This document shows positions 31,563 through 57,115 of a stretch of 64,000 nucleotides of DNA, one piece after another. This DNA comes from Datnioides undecimradiatus. Its lineage: Eukaryota > Chordata > Actinopteri > Lobotiformes > Datnioididae. Numbering within the stretch: the stretch's first letter is position 1; each line of letters starts with the position of its first letter. The stretch lies in the NCBI GenBank assembly GCA_008933995.1, contig WARS01000013.1, positions 10,312,023-10,376,022 of the forward strand. Direction: 5' to 3'. A model generated the notes under the pieces. The model saw only the letters and a program-made list of their open reading frames with translations. It searched no databases and was not told the DNA's origin. A program made the position numbers and the translations under genes.

Positions 31563-32900
31563 ACTAGTTGAAGCTGAATACTAAAATGACAAATATATCA
31601 GAAATGAAGATCAAACTTAAGTATCTCTCCAACACACTTAAAATAATTTATTAGGACACCAGTTCACTTTAACATAACTAAACACCCCCGCCACTAAAAC
31701 CCCAAGCAATAAAGCAGGAAAACATGCAGCATTAAAAAATGAAAACCACTCACGCACTTCAAGTTAAATTGATATTACGCCGAACCTAATTCAAAAGTTT
31801 ATCACTTACAGTAACTACAAAGCTAAGGAAGCTGTCAACTATCGGTAACTTGTTAGGCAGTGCAATTTCAGTAACGTTGACTAAAAACACTGTCAGCCAA
31901 CTACACCACTATTTAACTAACAGGAACTATGTTTGAGACAAGCTGATGTAGCTAGGTAAGTGAATTGTACCACAAAGTAGTAAACTAGCAGCTAAGTTAG
32001 CACCAACTCAAACCTTAGCAGCCTCACGAGAGCTGATTGACTCAGTTACAATTAGACTGACCCATGACAAGATTATTAAAGTAAATAAACCATTAAGCTA
32101 TTAGTGTTAAAGTAGTCTAACGTTAGGCTCCTACAGGACAACGTGTGAAATACAGATCGCAATAGTAACATAGCCTTTACTTTGACGTTTACATAACGGT
32201 GGCGTTGAGGTAACCCAAGTTTAAGGATCGGCCTTGGTGGCTAACGTTAGCTTACTGCATGGGATGGAAATTACCGTAAGCTAAGTTAGCTCAACTCAAC
32301 ACTACAGTGCTCCAACACTTTGCCGTTCACGACAGCTTACTAAAAAGTATAGAGCAAAATTATAGCTAAGTAACATGGATGATGACGCAAGGTCGATAAC
32401 AGTGACTTGTGACATTAACGTTAATTGGCTGGCTATCGCTAAATTGGACATTCAAGTCTCCATGGCGTCTTGTTTAACGCTAGCATAACAAACCAACGCT
32501 AGCCTGAACTATCTTAGCTAGCTAGCTTCTACAGACAATGTTTCCTAAATGGTTGCTATGGCACCCACCGCCTCCCAAATGCTATGGCTAGCCTGCTAAT
32601 GGTTTGCTAGCTAGATACCGCTCCCTAAAGCCTTGGAGCAAGATTTCACAACACAACAATGCAGAGACAGACGACTATAAAATCCCTTTTGAAGTCGTGT
32701 GGTTATGTCGCTAACCGTTGCATTACCTGTCCCTGTCAGGGCCGTTTCAGTGAGGTTATTCTGTATTTTCATCTGCCTGTTTATAACGGCAGCATATCCC
32801 GGCAGCGTTTACCTCCAGCTCCAAACTATTTCCGGTTACAGCCTAAATGTAGCCGCATGCGACCACCGTCACAAACAACACGGGCTAATTAATTTATTTT
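31563..32900 (-). promoter_or_regulatory. ikzf4: ikzf4 5'UTR intron and promoter region
   Basis: No coding exon. Minus-strand donors occur near 32725-32745 (CAG|GTAATG) and near 32810 (GAG|GTAAAC), with an ETS-type CCGGAAA at 32829-32835. The start site is therefore probably about 32850-32900. The interval is dense in GCTAACGTTAGC-like palindromes (a perfect one at 32240-32251) and GCTAGC repeats. Confidence 0.5.
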
Positions 32901-34126
32901 TCAGTCATTTACAATGACAGAGGAAGGAACTAATATAACAAGGCACCTAGCTGATTTTAGTGAAATAAATGTTATAACGACTGGATCGGCAAACTCTCTA
33001 TACACTACTTAGTTTCACTCCAACTTAATGACCCTGCAGTGACGCCATGTACCATCAGTTTTATTTTGTCAGCCGTACAACAACTTAAATATTATCCTTC
33101 AAGGGTCATAAACATCTGCTCAAAGAATAAGTAAGAGAACGACTTCCATAGTCAGTGGTAAATTGATAGGTAAGCTGTTTGAAAGGTACTAACGTAACAG
33201 CCATTTAAAAGTATGATAATCTTAGTGCCAGACGTTCTGTTGCTAGCTGTCATGGCTTGGATGTATTTAATAAGTACATGTAATTGTCTAGTTTGTAAAC
33301 TGCAGTGTTATCGGTTTAAATATTGCATTGAGTTTTCATATACTGACATGCAGTCTTTCTGTATTATGGTTTGAGCGTATAACAGGTGGTATCAAGTCTA
33401 GTTGAACTACCTGATTATATGTAATTTAGAACAAACTTAAAGTAGGAGTGCATCAGAAAAAATATTCAAACATGATATTGTAGAGAACACTAAAGGTGAG
33501 CTACGGCATGTTTGTGGCTGTGATTATAAACTCTAATCATCTTTGCGGATTGGTTTTCCTCGATAAGAATCTGTTTAGATGAGGTCATAGCCTAACAGCT
33601 GTCCAAGTTATTTACATTTGACAATGAACATTCATAGTACTGAATAACTCTGTCAGTGTTCTTTACTGAGACAATGGAAACCCACGCGTGTTGGTAAGCG
33701 GGAATGTAAAATTTCGCCGCTGCTGGGGCCGGAAGGTTAAGTAAGGAAAAGTAGAAAATGATGGCTGACAGAAACATGGTAGGACCGCACAAAGAGTGAC
33801 CTCTACTGTACAAATTCACCAGATTGCTGAGTCGTGACGTATATGCTGGTTTTACGACGGTGTGCTTACACAATGACAGTTTCCGTTAGTCTGACTTGGA
33901 ACTCGTAAGCGCGTTGAGCAGGCGTTTTTTTCGTTTACAATTTCTGTTGAAACAACAGTTTCATCATTTCAAACCCTCGATCGATATCGATTACTTTATC
34001 GGTTACAGAAAGAGACCAATTTTTGAGAAAAGTACAAGCTGTACTTACTTGGTGTACTTAAACTCTAAACTTCCAGCCCGAGGCCCAGCAGCGAGCTCGA
34101 GCGGCAGCTCCGAAAAGTTTGTTGTT
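32901..34126. other. intergenic region between head-to-head ikzf4 and the rheb-family gene
   Basis: About 1.2 kb with no recognisable exon. It may hold shared promoter or enhancer elements for the divergent pair; none is identifiable by sequence alone. Confidence 0.5.
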
Positions 34127-34140
34127 GTCACGTGACGTGA
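34127..34140 (+). promoter_or_regulatory. GTCACGTGAC palindrome (CLEAR-type E-box) upstream of the rheb-family gene
   Basis: A perfect 10-base palindrome GTCACGTGAC at 34127-34136, overlapping a CRE-like TGACGTGA (34133-34140), about 95 bases before the ATG. GTCACGTGAC equals the CLEAR consensus bound by TFEB/MITF proteins; USF and MYC-type factors bind the same core. Confidence 0.55.
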
Positions 34141-34229
34141 GACGAATGTGGCGATAAAAGTTTGTTTAGGTAGTAAAACTAGGTGGCGTACTACATTATC
34201 AGAACCTATTAATCACAATTTTCACCACA

Positions 34230-36991
34230 ATGCCTCAACCAAAACATCGAAAGATTGCTGTAATAGGTTACAGGTCTGTAGGTGAGTAAAGCACACGAGC
34301 TCGTGCACAGCTAATGTTAGTCAGCTAGCTTGCTAACTGGCTAACGTCCTGGCTTTGTTTTCCTCCTGTACGTATCCGACTAACACCAGTAACGCCAGAT
34401 TACCTTTGTTCATGTTTCTTTGTGTTACATATGTTTACCGAGCCGTTGATTGCTGATCTATACAGTAATCACAGTGTTCTCGTTGTATAGCTATAGCCAT
34501 CTGTTAGTAGTTGTAAAGTGTTCTGGGAAAATAAAGTTCGCTTTGCCGGTGACATCCTGGTATACTGCCAAGTTGTGTGTGTCGAAACTTTTAGCCTAGC
34601 AGGTCAAATATAGCAAGCATGTAATGTACATTATTTAAAGTAATTCAGTTACTATACCAATATTAATCGGTCTAGCAGGTCAACACCATCGTTTGTACTG
34701 TAAAACGACCTTTCTAGGTTGTTGTTCCACAAGATTATATGATTCAGATTCCGTGGCCTAATTACGACGTTTAGCTGTATTTAGATATAAAACATCGTTT
34801 ATCTGTTTTCTCCACTGCAAACGTTCTTATTGTAATTTATCACGTCAGTTATTGTAAATTGCCATTACCAAAATGGTGGCTTCACAGAACTGAAATATGG
34901 TCTCAAATATAGCTGTAAAGAAAAAATGAACTTATACATTAGAAGAGCATTATAAATTTCATAACTACGGTAATAAAAATGTTAGTGCATATATGTCTTT
35001 GAAGACCACAATCAATTCACCTGTCGTTGTGTGTTGTGTTGTGTTGTGTGTCAGTCTTTTGGTCAGTATCATCTAGTTGATCCTCTGGCATCACCTAAAC
35101 CCCACAGATACACTGTCTTTGGTGAATGATATAAAAAAACTCACATAGGTTACATAGTTACATAGATCATAGAGTCTGCGGTGTGACTGTTTTTGTGTGT
35201 TTTTTTTGTGATACAAACATTTGTTGTTGTATAGAGGATTGTTTTAAAGAAAGATATAGTTTTACTGTTGTGTTGAAATATTAGAAAAACAACCATGTTA
35301 TGTTTCTATTCCCTGTGCAGGAAAGTCATCGCTAACAATACAGTTTGTGGAAGGACAATTTGTGGACTCCTATGACCCCACCATCGAAAACAGTATGTGT
35401 AGTTATATTGTGTGTTAGATATTTCAGTAAAGGAAGTCACAGTAGAAAGTAAAGAAATATTTTGTGAACCTATTTCATTTCTTTTTCCCCAGCCTTTAAT
35501 AAATTGGTCAGCGTGAATAGTCAAGACTTCAATCTCCAACTGGTTGATACAGCTGGACAAGTATGTTGGTCATCTACAAGTATAGCTGAAACACTAGCAA
35601 TAAACCCTTGTTTTCAAATCACTACTTGTGACTGGTTAAATCCTAATATTTAACCAAATGCATTGCTGAAAAGCTGAAAAGTGCCAGATTTTTAGAGGCT
35701 ATAGTTTTTCATGTTGAACCTTATTTAAAAATGTGTTGTTTGATAATACTGATACTCATTGAGATCACAACCCTAACCCTCCACTGTCTGTAGGATGAGT
35801 ACTCAATTTTTCACCAATCACATTCAATGGACATCCATGGGTATGTCCTTGTCTATTCAGTGACTTCCCTGAAAAGGTGAGTGGATTGTTGTATGGTCAT
35901 ATTTGTACATATAATTAGGCATTCACTGTTAAATATATTAAGCCTATGTTCAGTAGACAACACCATATCCTGCAATTGATGCTAGCATTTGGTTTTAGCA
36001 CATACAGAGTTTGATGTAACAACAAATGTGTACAAGAGTTACTGTTACGTATACAAACAGTGTCATCTAATGCCATTTAGTTGACATAAGTAGATTTATA
36101 ATGCTTGAACTGGCAGTGTATTGTAATTGCTAGTTAGTAAAAGTCACATACAGGTTACATAATGTTTACTTACACACCATCGTATAAACCTTGATCTTTG
36201 TGTCTGTTAAGTTTTGAAGTTGTGCAGGTTCTACATGACAAGCTGCTAGACATGGTTGGGAAGATTCAGTAAGTGTTGTTCAATCTTTAAAGTTAAATGC
36301 TTCCAAAATTAAAAAAAAAATTCCAAGTCTTTTTTTTTTTTTTCCAAACAATGATATTTTGTTTTTAGGGTCCCAACTGTTCTTGTGGGGAACAAAAAAG
36401 ATCTTCACATGGAAAGGTAATTAAGATTGTTGAAAGTCTTTTGGAACATAAATTTAACATCTGGGCTTGAGAGCCGCAGGCAGGCTGTAAGAAAGTAGTA
36501 AGAGAAGGTGTTGTTTTTGGCTTTTTCACTGACTTGGTTGACATCAGAAATGTAGACTATTACAAGCCTAATCCATGAAAAGTACCTTATATCTCACTAT
36601 TCTCTCAACATTTCAATCACTGCTGACTCTAATCCTCAGAAACTGTTTTCAGTCAGTGTATACTTGCAATCCTAAGGAAGTTTTTCCATTAAGTGCAGTT
36701 TCCATGTAATTTTTCTTAGAGTTATAAAGCCAGAGGAAGGAAAGAAACTTGCTGATTCTTGGGGTGCTGCATTCATGGAGTCCTCAGCCAAGGAGAATGA
36801 GGTGACAACAGTATTTCTTTTAATACCAGCTCATCAGTTAAATTCATGTATTCTGTCTGACGTAGTTACCCACTGATGACAATGTTCTTGCAATGCAGAC
36901 TGCTGTGGAGGTTTTCAAGCGGATCATTCTGGAGATGGAGAAAGCTGATGGAAATGCACCTCAAGAGGAGAAAAAGTGTGCTGTGATGTAA
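34230..36991 (+). CDS. rhebl1: Rheb-family small GTPase (rhebl1 by position)
   Basis: Farnesylated Ras-like GTPase that activates mTORC1 on lysosomes and is switched off by TSC2. Exons 34230-34281, 35321-35392, 35493-35560, 35794-35876, 36212-36268, 36369-36416, 36720-36801 and 36899-36991 give 184 residues, the Rheb length. Visible are the P-loop GYRSVGKSS with the Rheb-typical Arg-Ser, effector loop YDPTIENTF, DTAGQDEYS, NKKDL, SSAKE and the CaaX box CAVM. Sequence is closer to Rheb, but adjacency to prkag1 matches human RHEBL1 (from memory), so the symbol rests on synteny. Switch II reads [12 protein letters not shown], where Rheb has Pro and Tyr67 in place of both His residues before Ser. 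Confidence 0.9.
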
Positions 36992-38640
36992 AAGTGTATC
37001 CAGGACATCAGTAAGCCTAATTGCTGAAGACAGGAGGCACAACTTCACCGGCTTGCCAATCACGACCTCACCGATACCAAGACACAGCAGTGGAACATCT
37101 CTGCTCCATTGCGATTCCAGATTGATTTACATAGCAAGGCAACTGCTCAGACAGTTGACAAACTATTCCACTATCTGTAACCACGGGCAGAAGTTTCTAA
37201 GAGCAAGAGTAATCTTTGTTTTAGACAAAGACATTGTCACATTGTCAGTGAACACTTTCTTTAAATATTGAAATGTAATCTATGACTGGGCAAAATCCTG
37301 ACTTTGAATTCAACAAAATGCTCAGACAACAAAATAATTTCGCCAGACATATTGATCCTAATGAAATACATCAATTTTTTGGTCATATGGTGGTTATAGA
37401 TACTTGTAGATCTGACATAGCTCATGTCTCATGATCATCTCATCATCATCTTTCAGTACTCAAATTTATGCACAGTGAGGGTTTGTTCATTTTTATTATA
37501 GTTATTACTTCAGCAGGTCTTTCTGACAGTGATAAATAGTCACAGTACACATTGCTTTAAATGTGGTGGAAAAATGTCAGTATTTCTCACAAATGGTGGA
37601 TTACCTTAAACACCCTGAAATGAGATTTCACAAGGTTTCACTGTGGTTTCACAGTTCTTCTCACTGTAATTTTTATAAGCTCCTCTTCAGGTACTTGACA
37701 CCAGTGAACTGTGTCCTCCCGAGGGAAGAATCTATTTGTATATCTAAGAACTCACAATTTAAAATCCTGTGCTAAGCAAATTAGTCCTTTTCCATTGTTT
37801 CTACAGTTTAATTTCTCCTTATTGACTGTAATAAAGATGTTATCTTAAAGACAACCCTCAGATTTAGTACTGATATGAATAGATGTTTGGTATTTACCAG
37901 TTATGGCCTTTTTATACATTATAAATAGAATCTTAGAAAGTGGTTTGATAATATTGGTTATATCTTGAGTGGTGCAGATTTGCTGTTTTTTGACTTTCTT
38001 TAGTAGAGTATATGGTTATAAGTGTGTTTATAATTATGAACATTGAGTTGCAATTTTCAAAATTGCATTTTAACACTGCGTAAGACTATTTAAATGGCAA
38101 AAGGCCACAGAGTTAGCTTAGTTTTTGAGCGCATGATTTTGATTTGATGGTTCATGCAGGTTTAAAAAAAAAAGACAAAAACAAAACAAGCCAGGGTGTC
38201 ATGAAGTCCATTTTAGTTTATAATGTGGACCTCCTTGATCACTGTTAGATGCTTGAGTACCCTAATGAGCTGTTTTTACTAGATCTTGTAGCCTTATAAA
38301 GATGTGACAAAATTTGGATTTTTCCTCAAAATCCTCATGTTGTACCTGTAGTGGGCAACCTTTTATTAAGTACTTTGCTGAGAAAGTAGTTTATTGATGA
38401 TGGCTGAAGAGAAGCTGGTGATGCTGTGTCTTGTGCCTTACAGTTCTTCAAACTCCTTCATCTGCTTCCCTTCATGACTCAAGGTGCTCTTTAAGTTTTT
38501 TTTCCCCACTTCTGTTGACTTGATACCATGGTGCAGGTGGTGGTGTGCACCTCAACACCAATACCCCCTTGTGGGTCAATGTTAATTCAGAAATCTTGCT
38601 GTAAACAGTTTTGTACATAAATAAATCTGTTACTCATCTG
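36992..38640 (+). other. 3'UTR of the rheb-family gene
   Basis: No further coding sequence. AATAAA signals at 37830-37835 and 38620-38625 suggest a short (about 0.85 kb) and a long (about 1.65 kb) 3'UTR. Confidence 0.6.
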
Positions 38641-39015
38641 ATGTGTCATTGTACTGATTTTGCTGCATTTACAGTAGGTAGCTTTAAGTAGCCTGCGCAG
38701 TATATTGCTGCAGCATACAATCACTGTGTATAGATTGATGTGTTACACTAGCTTTTCATTTGGCTACATTGTAACTTGTGTTTTATCATCGAAATTAACA
38801 CTGTGTAAATGCTTTAAGACTCAGCATTATAGTAGGCGTTTACTTGTAGTTTGCGCCGGAGTTTGTGGTGCGGCAGTACTACATGTACAACGGTAAAGAC
38901 TAACAGCTATTTTCGATGCTCATTACAAGTTGTAGCGGAAGACCTGTGAGGTTTTGCAATATTCTGCCAATTGTAAACGAACCCGGCTGCAAGGAGGGGA
39001 TACGGCGAATGGGCT

Positions 39016-43874
<4,859 letters not shown>

Positions 43875-45740
43875 AGGAGAAACTTAAACAAGGCAAGGCT
43901 ACGCAGCGGTTATTGGAGGTTGGAGCAAGGGGAAAAAGAGAACAGGCATGTGAGAAGAATTAAGAGTTTGTTGAAGTATCATCGTCTGTCTCCAGTAACT
44001 AGCTTTCCTATACTCACACGTGAAGACAAAAGACTCCCCTCCACAAAAATATGAAGTTTTAGAAACCCAACAATATTAAAATGTAATAGCATGTAATGTA
44101 ATACAGGACACATAAAACCTCCTGTTATTTGAGCCAAATTTCAAGCCACAAGATAGACGTAAAAGCACAAGACACCTCTGAAGAGGAGCTGTAGCCTCTC
44201 AGGATGACCAGGTATCATTCCCACTTCTCTGTGGCTATTAGTGCTGATCAGTATAAAGGAGGACCAGTAATTATGACTTTGATTACAAATGTATTCCCAA
44301 TAATATAATGTAAGTAATCAGTTGCCAGCTAAGGAAAACTGATTGTACCCGTGTTGCCTTTTGTCGGCAGCATTTCATATCTATAATAAGGCTGAAATCT
44401 TGATGCATCAACGTGTAAGGCCTGTCTAAAGATAATTTTAAACACTGTTGAACTTTGTCAGAGCTAAATTTGTTGTGTGTTGTTTTTCTGGAATGCTACA
44501 ACATTTGACTGAGTCCTGTGCTTTTTACATATATGTAGTATGATGTTAACCTGCTAGAATCATTTTTTAACATTATCATTCTGTTTGTTTGAATATTTCA
44601 ATGCAGGTGGAGGGTTGGTTTATAAATATTTTTTAACCTTGAACAACTACACTCAACCAAATTTGCAAGACATATTATGGATGGATGGTTACTGAGGTAT
44701 TAAGCTGTATGTATGTCCATACATGCAGTATATACATATGAAAAGTAGCTCCATTTTCGCTTTGTGTGAAGATTAAAAGATGATTTAGTGTAAACACTAG
44801 ACCTTGAAGATCTTGTAGATGGATGGTCAGTTATATTTTAAAAGGATTTCACAGATGTGAAATGGAAAAGGCCAGGCCACAGTCCAACTACATTTTCAAT
44901 CAGCCGGGACATTTGAGGGTTCCAGCTTGTGGACCTGTTGCTCTAAAAGTAGCTCTGCATAAACGATAAATCCATTTTTTTCTTAAATGCATGTCAGTTT
45001 GTGAGCATTTAAATTAGGTTACTACAGTCAACAGTGTGTGAAGAATTCAAGGGCTCAGGTTTTCATATGTTGTGTAGCCAAACAGCAAAGTAGCAAACCT
45101 GGAAGAGCACTTTAGGATCCCAAGACAACCTCTTTGGTGAAGTCTCGAACAGTGTTGATGTATCTGCTGTTAGAGACGGACGTTAATTGTGCTGTATTCT
45201 GTTTGAATGCACAAGCTCTAGTTATTTATCGGTTTTATGTTTTGCCATTTTGTTTGTGTTGTCAGGTATAACGAAATGTTCAATGAATTGTACATTTTAC
45301 TTTAAAGACATCTTTTTTCCTGCCTGTTCTGTCACCCACTCTTTGGGTTTGGCATTATTAGTGTTAAAGGGATTTGCTTTTTGCTTCAATGCTGCAAAAT
45401 CAAAAAAAAAAAAAAGTGCTCCATCACTTGAAATGGTCAAATTAACATTTATTTGTGTGGTATTCAAGTCCTAATTCCTTTCTTTTTGGTGTTTTATGTT
45501 AATGTCAGTTACGTCCTCTAAGTTTGTTTAACAGTTTCCATTCATCATGTTTCGAGGATTTTATGAAACATCACTGAATACCAGCATTTCCTTCCATTTT
45601 CATAAGAGGTCAGGAACATGCCACATGTCTGTTTTATTATATATGGAACTGAATGTGTACAATTGTATGTAATTGCACAACTTTTGTACTAATCTGAATT
45701 GAGAAAGGATGAGCAATAAAGGTTCTTTGAGTTTCTTTTG
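43875..45740 (+). other. prkag1: prkag1 3'UTR
   Basis: Noncoding sequence down to AATAAA at 45715-45720, about 1.85 kb after the stop. I see no other gene in it. Confidence 0.65.
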
Positions 45741-46224
45741 AACAGCATTATTCTTAAATGCATACATCTTGTACATCACATCTAACCTTTATCTAAAGAT
45801 GAATCAGTGTTGCATTTGTAATAAAGTTACTTACACTGCAACATTAACTTTTGCTAAATTAAACCTACAAGCTGCAAATACAACACTGACATCACATGTG
45901 ATTCTAATGTTGCCTGTTTGGTGCTGAACAGGTAGAGCAGAGTGAATTTACAGAGCTTTTCTAGCTGTAGGAAGTGAAAAATTACATTCATAGAGAAGCA
46001 TGACTGAACCAAAACAGCTGCGTTGCAGGCTGTGAAAGAAAAACAAGAGGCTCAAATTCTCTGCAGGTCTGAGGGGATCTGCAGTCTTGCCAGTTCACTG
46101 ACACAAGTAATCCCCTTCGCAGGTAGTCATGTGATCCACTGTTTACATTAAATATTTTAGAGTTGCTTAATCACTTTTTAAATACAAAGCTGGCAAAGAT
46201 GAAAGAAAATAAAAGACACCAAAT

Positions 46225-47277
46225 AGAAAACATTTGCATTTATTACCCTATATTAGAAGGTACATGATTGAAGTCCTGAAGGGGATTTTACGTGAATGCA
46301 GTTGTCTCTTTGCCATGACTGGACAGAGAAGCGAGAGTTGTCACAACCTGGAGAATAATACCTAATTTCTATTACCAACACTCCCGACCCATTTTTCTGT
46401 AGGAATACGTGAAGCAGAATTTTAAAAACTGTAAATACACTATGCAATTTGTACATTGTAAGGCAGATGCAATTTGACAAACATCCCAGTTTAGTGTACA
46501 AATATGGTTGACACTCCCAGTCCTTCCAGCTGAAAACAATGGCATCAAGTGCAGTCTATTGGTTCTGGTACAAACATCCCGTGAGACTTAAAACAATACA
46601 GTGCAGTGAGCAGGTGATTTTAAAATCTAGAGTACTGGTCAAACACATTTGCGGGACAGCAGTGAGACATTTCAGTAGTATTTTTTCATCAACATTTCTT
46701 TACACAAAGAAAAGTCTGATTCTCTTAACAGTTTCCAGTTAGACAGTGTACAGCGACTGATTGGCATGATTTGTTCAAACAATCTCATTTTCAGTGGTGG
46801 GACCTTAAATAAACACTAGAGGCCGTGACCAGAGATGATTCTGAGAACAATTTGGTTTAATGCTGTGAGGTCAGTAGTAGTGCACATGTGGCCTTTCAGG
46901 CTTTCATAGGGACTTGCGTAATACAAATATAAATAACATGGGAAACACTACTCACAAACAGTACCTGTTAAAGACAAAAGGGCACCAATTTTCTAAAAAC
47001 GTAAAAATGTCGACAGTGACAATGTTAGCGAAAAGGAAACACGTCTCAGAGGTGGGAAATATTAATCAAAAATCAAATACTGCTCTGCAGTAATGGAGGG
47101 CTATGGGAGAAAGTCAACATGAGTTGACACATATAGTAACATAACTTCAGAGGTCAGAGAGTAGATTGGTATAGAAGTCTTCGAAGTCTTTTTCTTCCCA
47201 CCAACCAAAAAGCCGGTATAAAACATTCAACCATACCAACCAACATAAAATCTGATTTAACCATCACATATATATAA

Positions 47278-47311
<34 letters not shown>

Positions 47312-48726
47312 ATCATCTTAAAAAGCTAATTTAGGTGCAGTGGTTATACTTGGCCAGGGTGTCACCATGTGACACTGAACAGCAAAAATAAAAACAAACT
47401 AACAGTTTCCTAGTGTTGTTTTTTTTAAAAAGTGATAAAAAAAAAAAAAAGTTCCTGTCCCATATCTACCTTACAGTGTAATTAGTACTGGCTGCTGCAA
47501 AAGACGAAGGGTTATCTGAATGTTGTGTGTACCAGCTTATCTGAGGGACTGGAGCAACATTCTCTCTCATGGCAGGTTATGGTCTGTGGGTTGACCAACA
47601 GACAGTTGCTGCATTCAGATTGGAATACCACCATGTAAATATACTCAGTGAGCATGGAGGTTTTTTTATATTAAGTGTCTCCATCTGAAGCTAGCGAGTG
47701 TATTACCTAACAGGATCAAGGTCAAAACATAAAGTAACAAGTCTGTAACACTCATTCATTTAACTCTCCATTCTGGTGAAATGCATTTTTACGTAATAGT
47801 TTCTAAATGTCTATGTTTTGCTTGAGATGGTTACGGTAGTTCAGACAAAAATAATACTCCTTGAAAGGTTAAGCGTAAGGAAAAACCTGAGGGTTAGAAC
47901 AGCTTATGTGAAGGGCTCCAGGCAAGTGGTCCAAAGGCTAAATCATGTTTGGCAGGCTGCCCTAGTGCTCCAGTGACTTTGAAGTCTCAAAACACCTTGT
48001 TGAAAATAAATGGGCTGCATTTACACAGTCTCAACTTTTTTGTACACACTAACATCATAATCAGTGGATAACCAAAGCACACAGTTGTAGCAGAACCACA
48101 TGGATTATTCTCTTTACTAAGCAGTTTGTGAGTGTGTGCTTGTGTGCTGTAGGTGGCACAGAGAAATAACCTCACAAACTCCCACACATTAATAACAAGA
48201 TCTAATCATTTAAATAACAGAAAATGTAAAAATAAGTTAAAAACAACACCCAAGATCTCCCAGTTTGCCCCCTCCCACAGACAAAGAGAGTGAATGCTTT
48301 TTAACTATTAAGCAACTGTGATCAAAGAGACAGTGAAAATATCGGCAACTGATTTGCAGAATGTTAACTGGTTAATTACATATCCTATTATTGACTGCAT
48401 ACAAGTAACACAGGTAATCCAAGGATCCTTGTTGGTAAGGAGTGTAGAGAGGAAAAGAAAGGTTCAGGTAGGGCAGCAGTAGCTGAGGACAAGACAGGAA
48501 AGGTGTTCTTGGTAGTTTGGCTGGGTAAGCGAGGTAGGGGTTGTCAGAAATCAAGTGGCTTCAAAACTGGCAGGAGTGTTTATGGAGTAATATTTTACAA
48601 AGTGCAACTCTCCACCATATTCTCTTACTTTGTGCGTTCTTTGCAGGAGTCCTGGCCCCTTTCTTCTCAGTGTTCTACAGTCTGGAGTCGGGTTCTGCTC
48701 AATGCCAAGCACTCTCCAGACTTAGC
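46225..48726 (-). other. acvr1b: probable acvr1b 3'UTR
   Basis: About 2.5 kb downstream of the acvr1b stop on the minus strand, without an exon. A minus-strand AATAAA lies at 46239-46244, placing the transcript end about 480 bases from the end of convergent prkag1. A TA/CA microsatellite sits inside at 47280-47308. Confidence 0.5.
47280..47308. repeat. (CA)n microsatellite in the acvr1b 3'UTR region
   Basis: About 14 CA units preceded by a short TA run. Confidence 0.95.
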
Positions 48727-56379
<7,653 letters not shown>

Positions 56380-56575
56380 GATCAATGAATTGCCAGTTCA
56401 TCGCATTAAAACGTTCACTTAGCTAACGTTAGATGTGGCGAGGCGTGATGATGACAGCTAACCCGGCTGTCAGTGCACAGAGTACAGTTTACTAACATGC
56501 TCCACCAGCAGGCAGCAGCACATACACAGACACACGGACACACAGGAGGCTGGGGGTTATAGACGTCTCTAATTA

Positions 56576-56602
56576 AATCTATCTATCTATCTATCTATCT
56601 AT
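56576..56602. repeat. (ATCT)n tetranucleotide microsatellite
   Basis: About six to seven ATCT units just upstream of acvr1b. Confidence 0.95.
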
Positions 56603-56764
56603 GTTAAAACTCAACATCATGAGAAAATACTGCAGTTTCCCTTTCGTTTAACTCTCTTTGCCATAATCTCATCCCCAAATTTGTAATAGCTCCACGTACA
56701 TGTCAGCTGTGTCTGCTCTGTCAGGGGATTGTGATTAGTCTTTAATGCCTTCAGCCTTTGGTGA

Positions 56765-57115
56765 TGGTGGAATATAAGTGCATTTCCTCAAGTACTGTAG
56801 CTAAGTAGGATTTTGATATATTTGTACTTTACTTCATTTCCATGTCATGCTACTTTATTATTTATTTTTTTACATGTTTAATACAAAATTAAATCAACTA
56901 CTAAATTATTGTGTACTTTTATATATAAAGCATTCTCCAACAGGACATAAAGTAGTTAAAACTGAGATCACCTTTACAAGGTCCAGGATTAGGATACTTA
57001 CACATGAGTGCATTACTAATTGATACTGCTAATAAACTAAGATTTTGAATGCAGGAATTTCATTTGTTATGCTGTATTTGTATTTTTATACAAAAGTATT
57101 GCAACTTTTAATTAA
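56765..57115 (+). repeat. teleost 'CTTTTACTTAAGTA' interspersed repeat copy
   Basis: Runs from GTGGAATATAAGTGCATTTC through TTTGTACTTTACTTCATTTC and TAAAGTAGTTAAAACTGAG to TTGAATGCAGGAATTTCAT. The block order is that of the intact family, making this the most complete of the three copies in the window. Confidence 0.5.
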
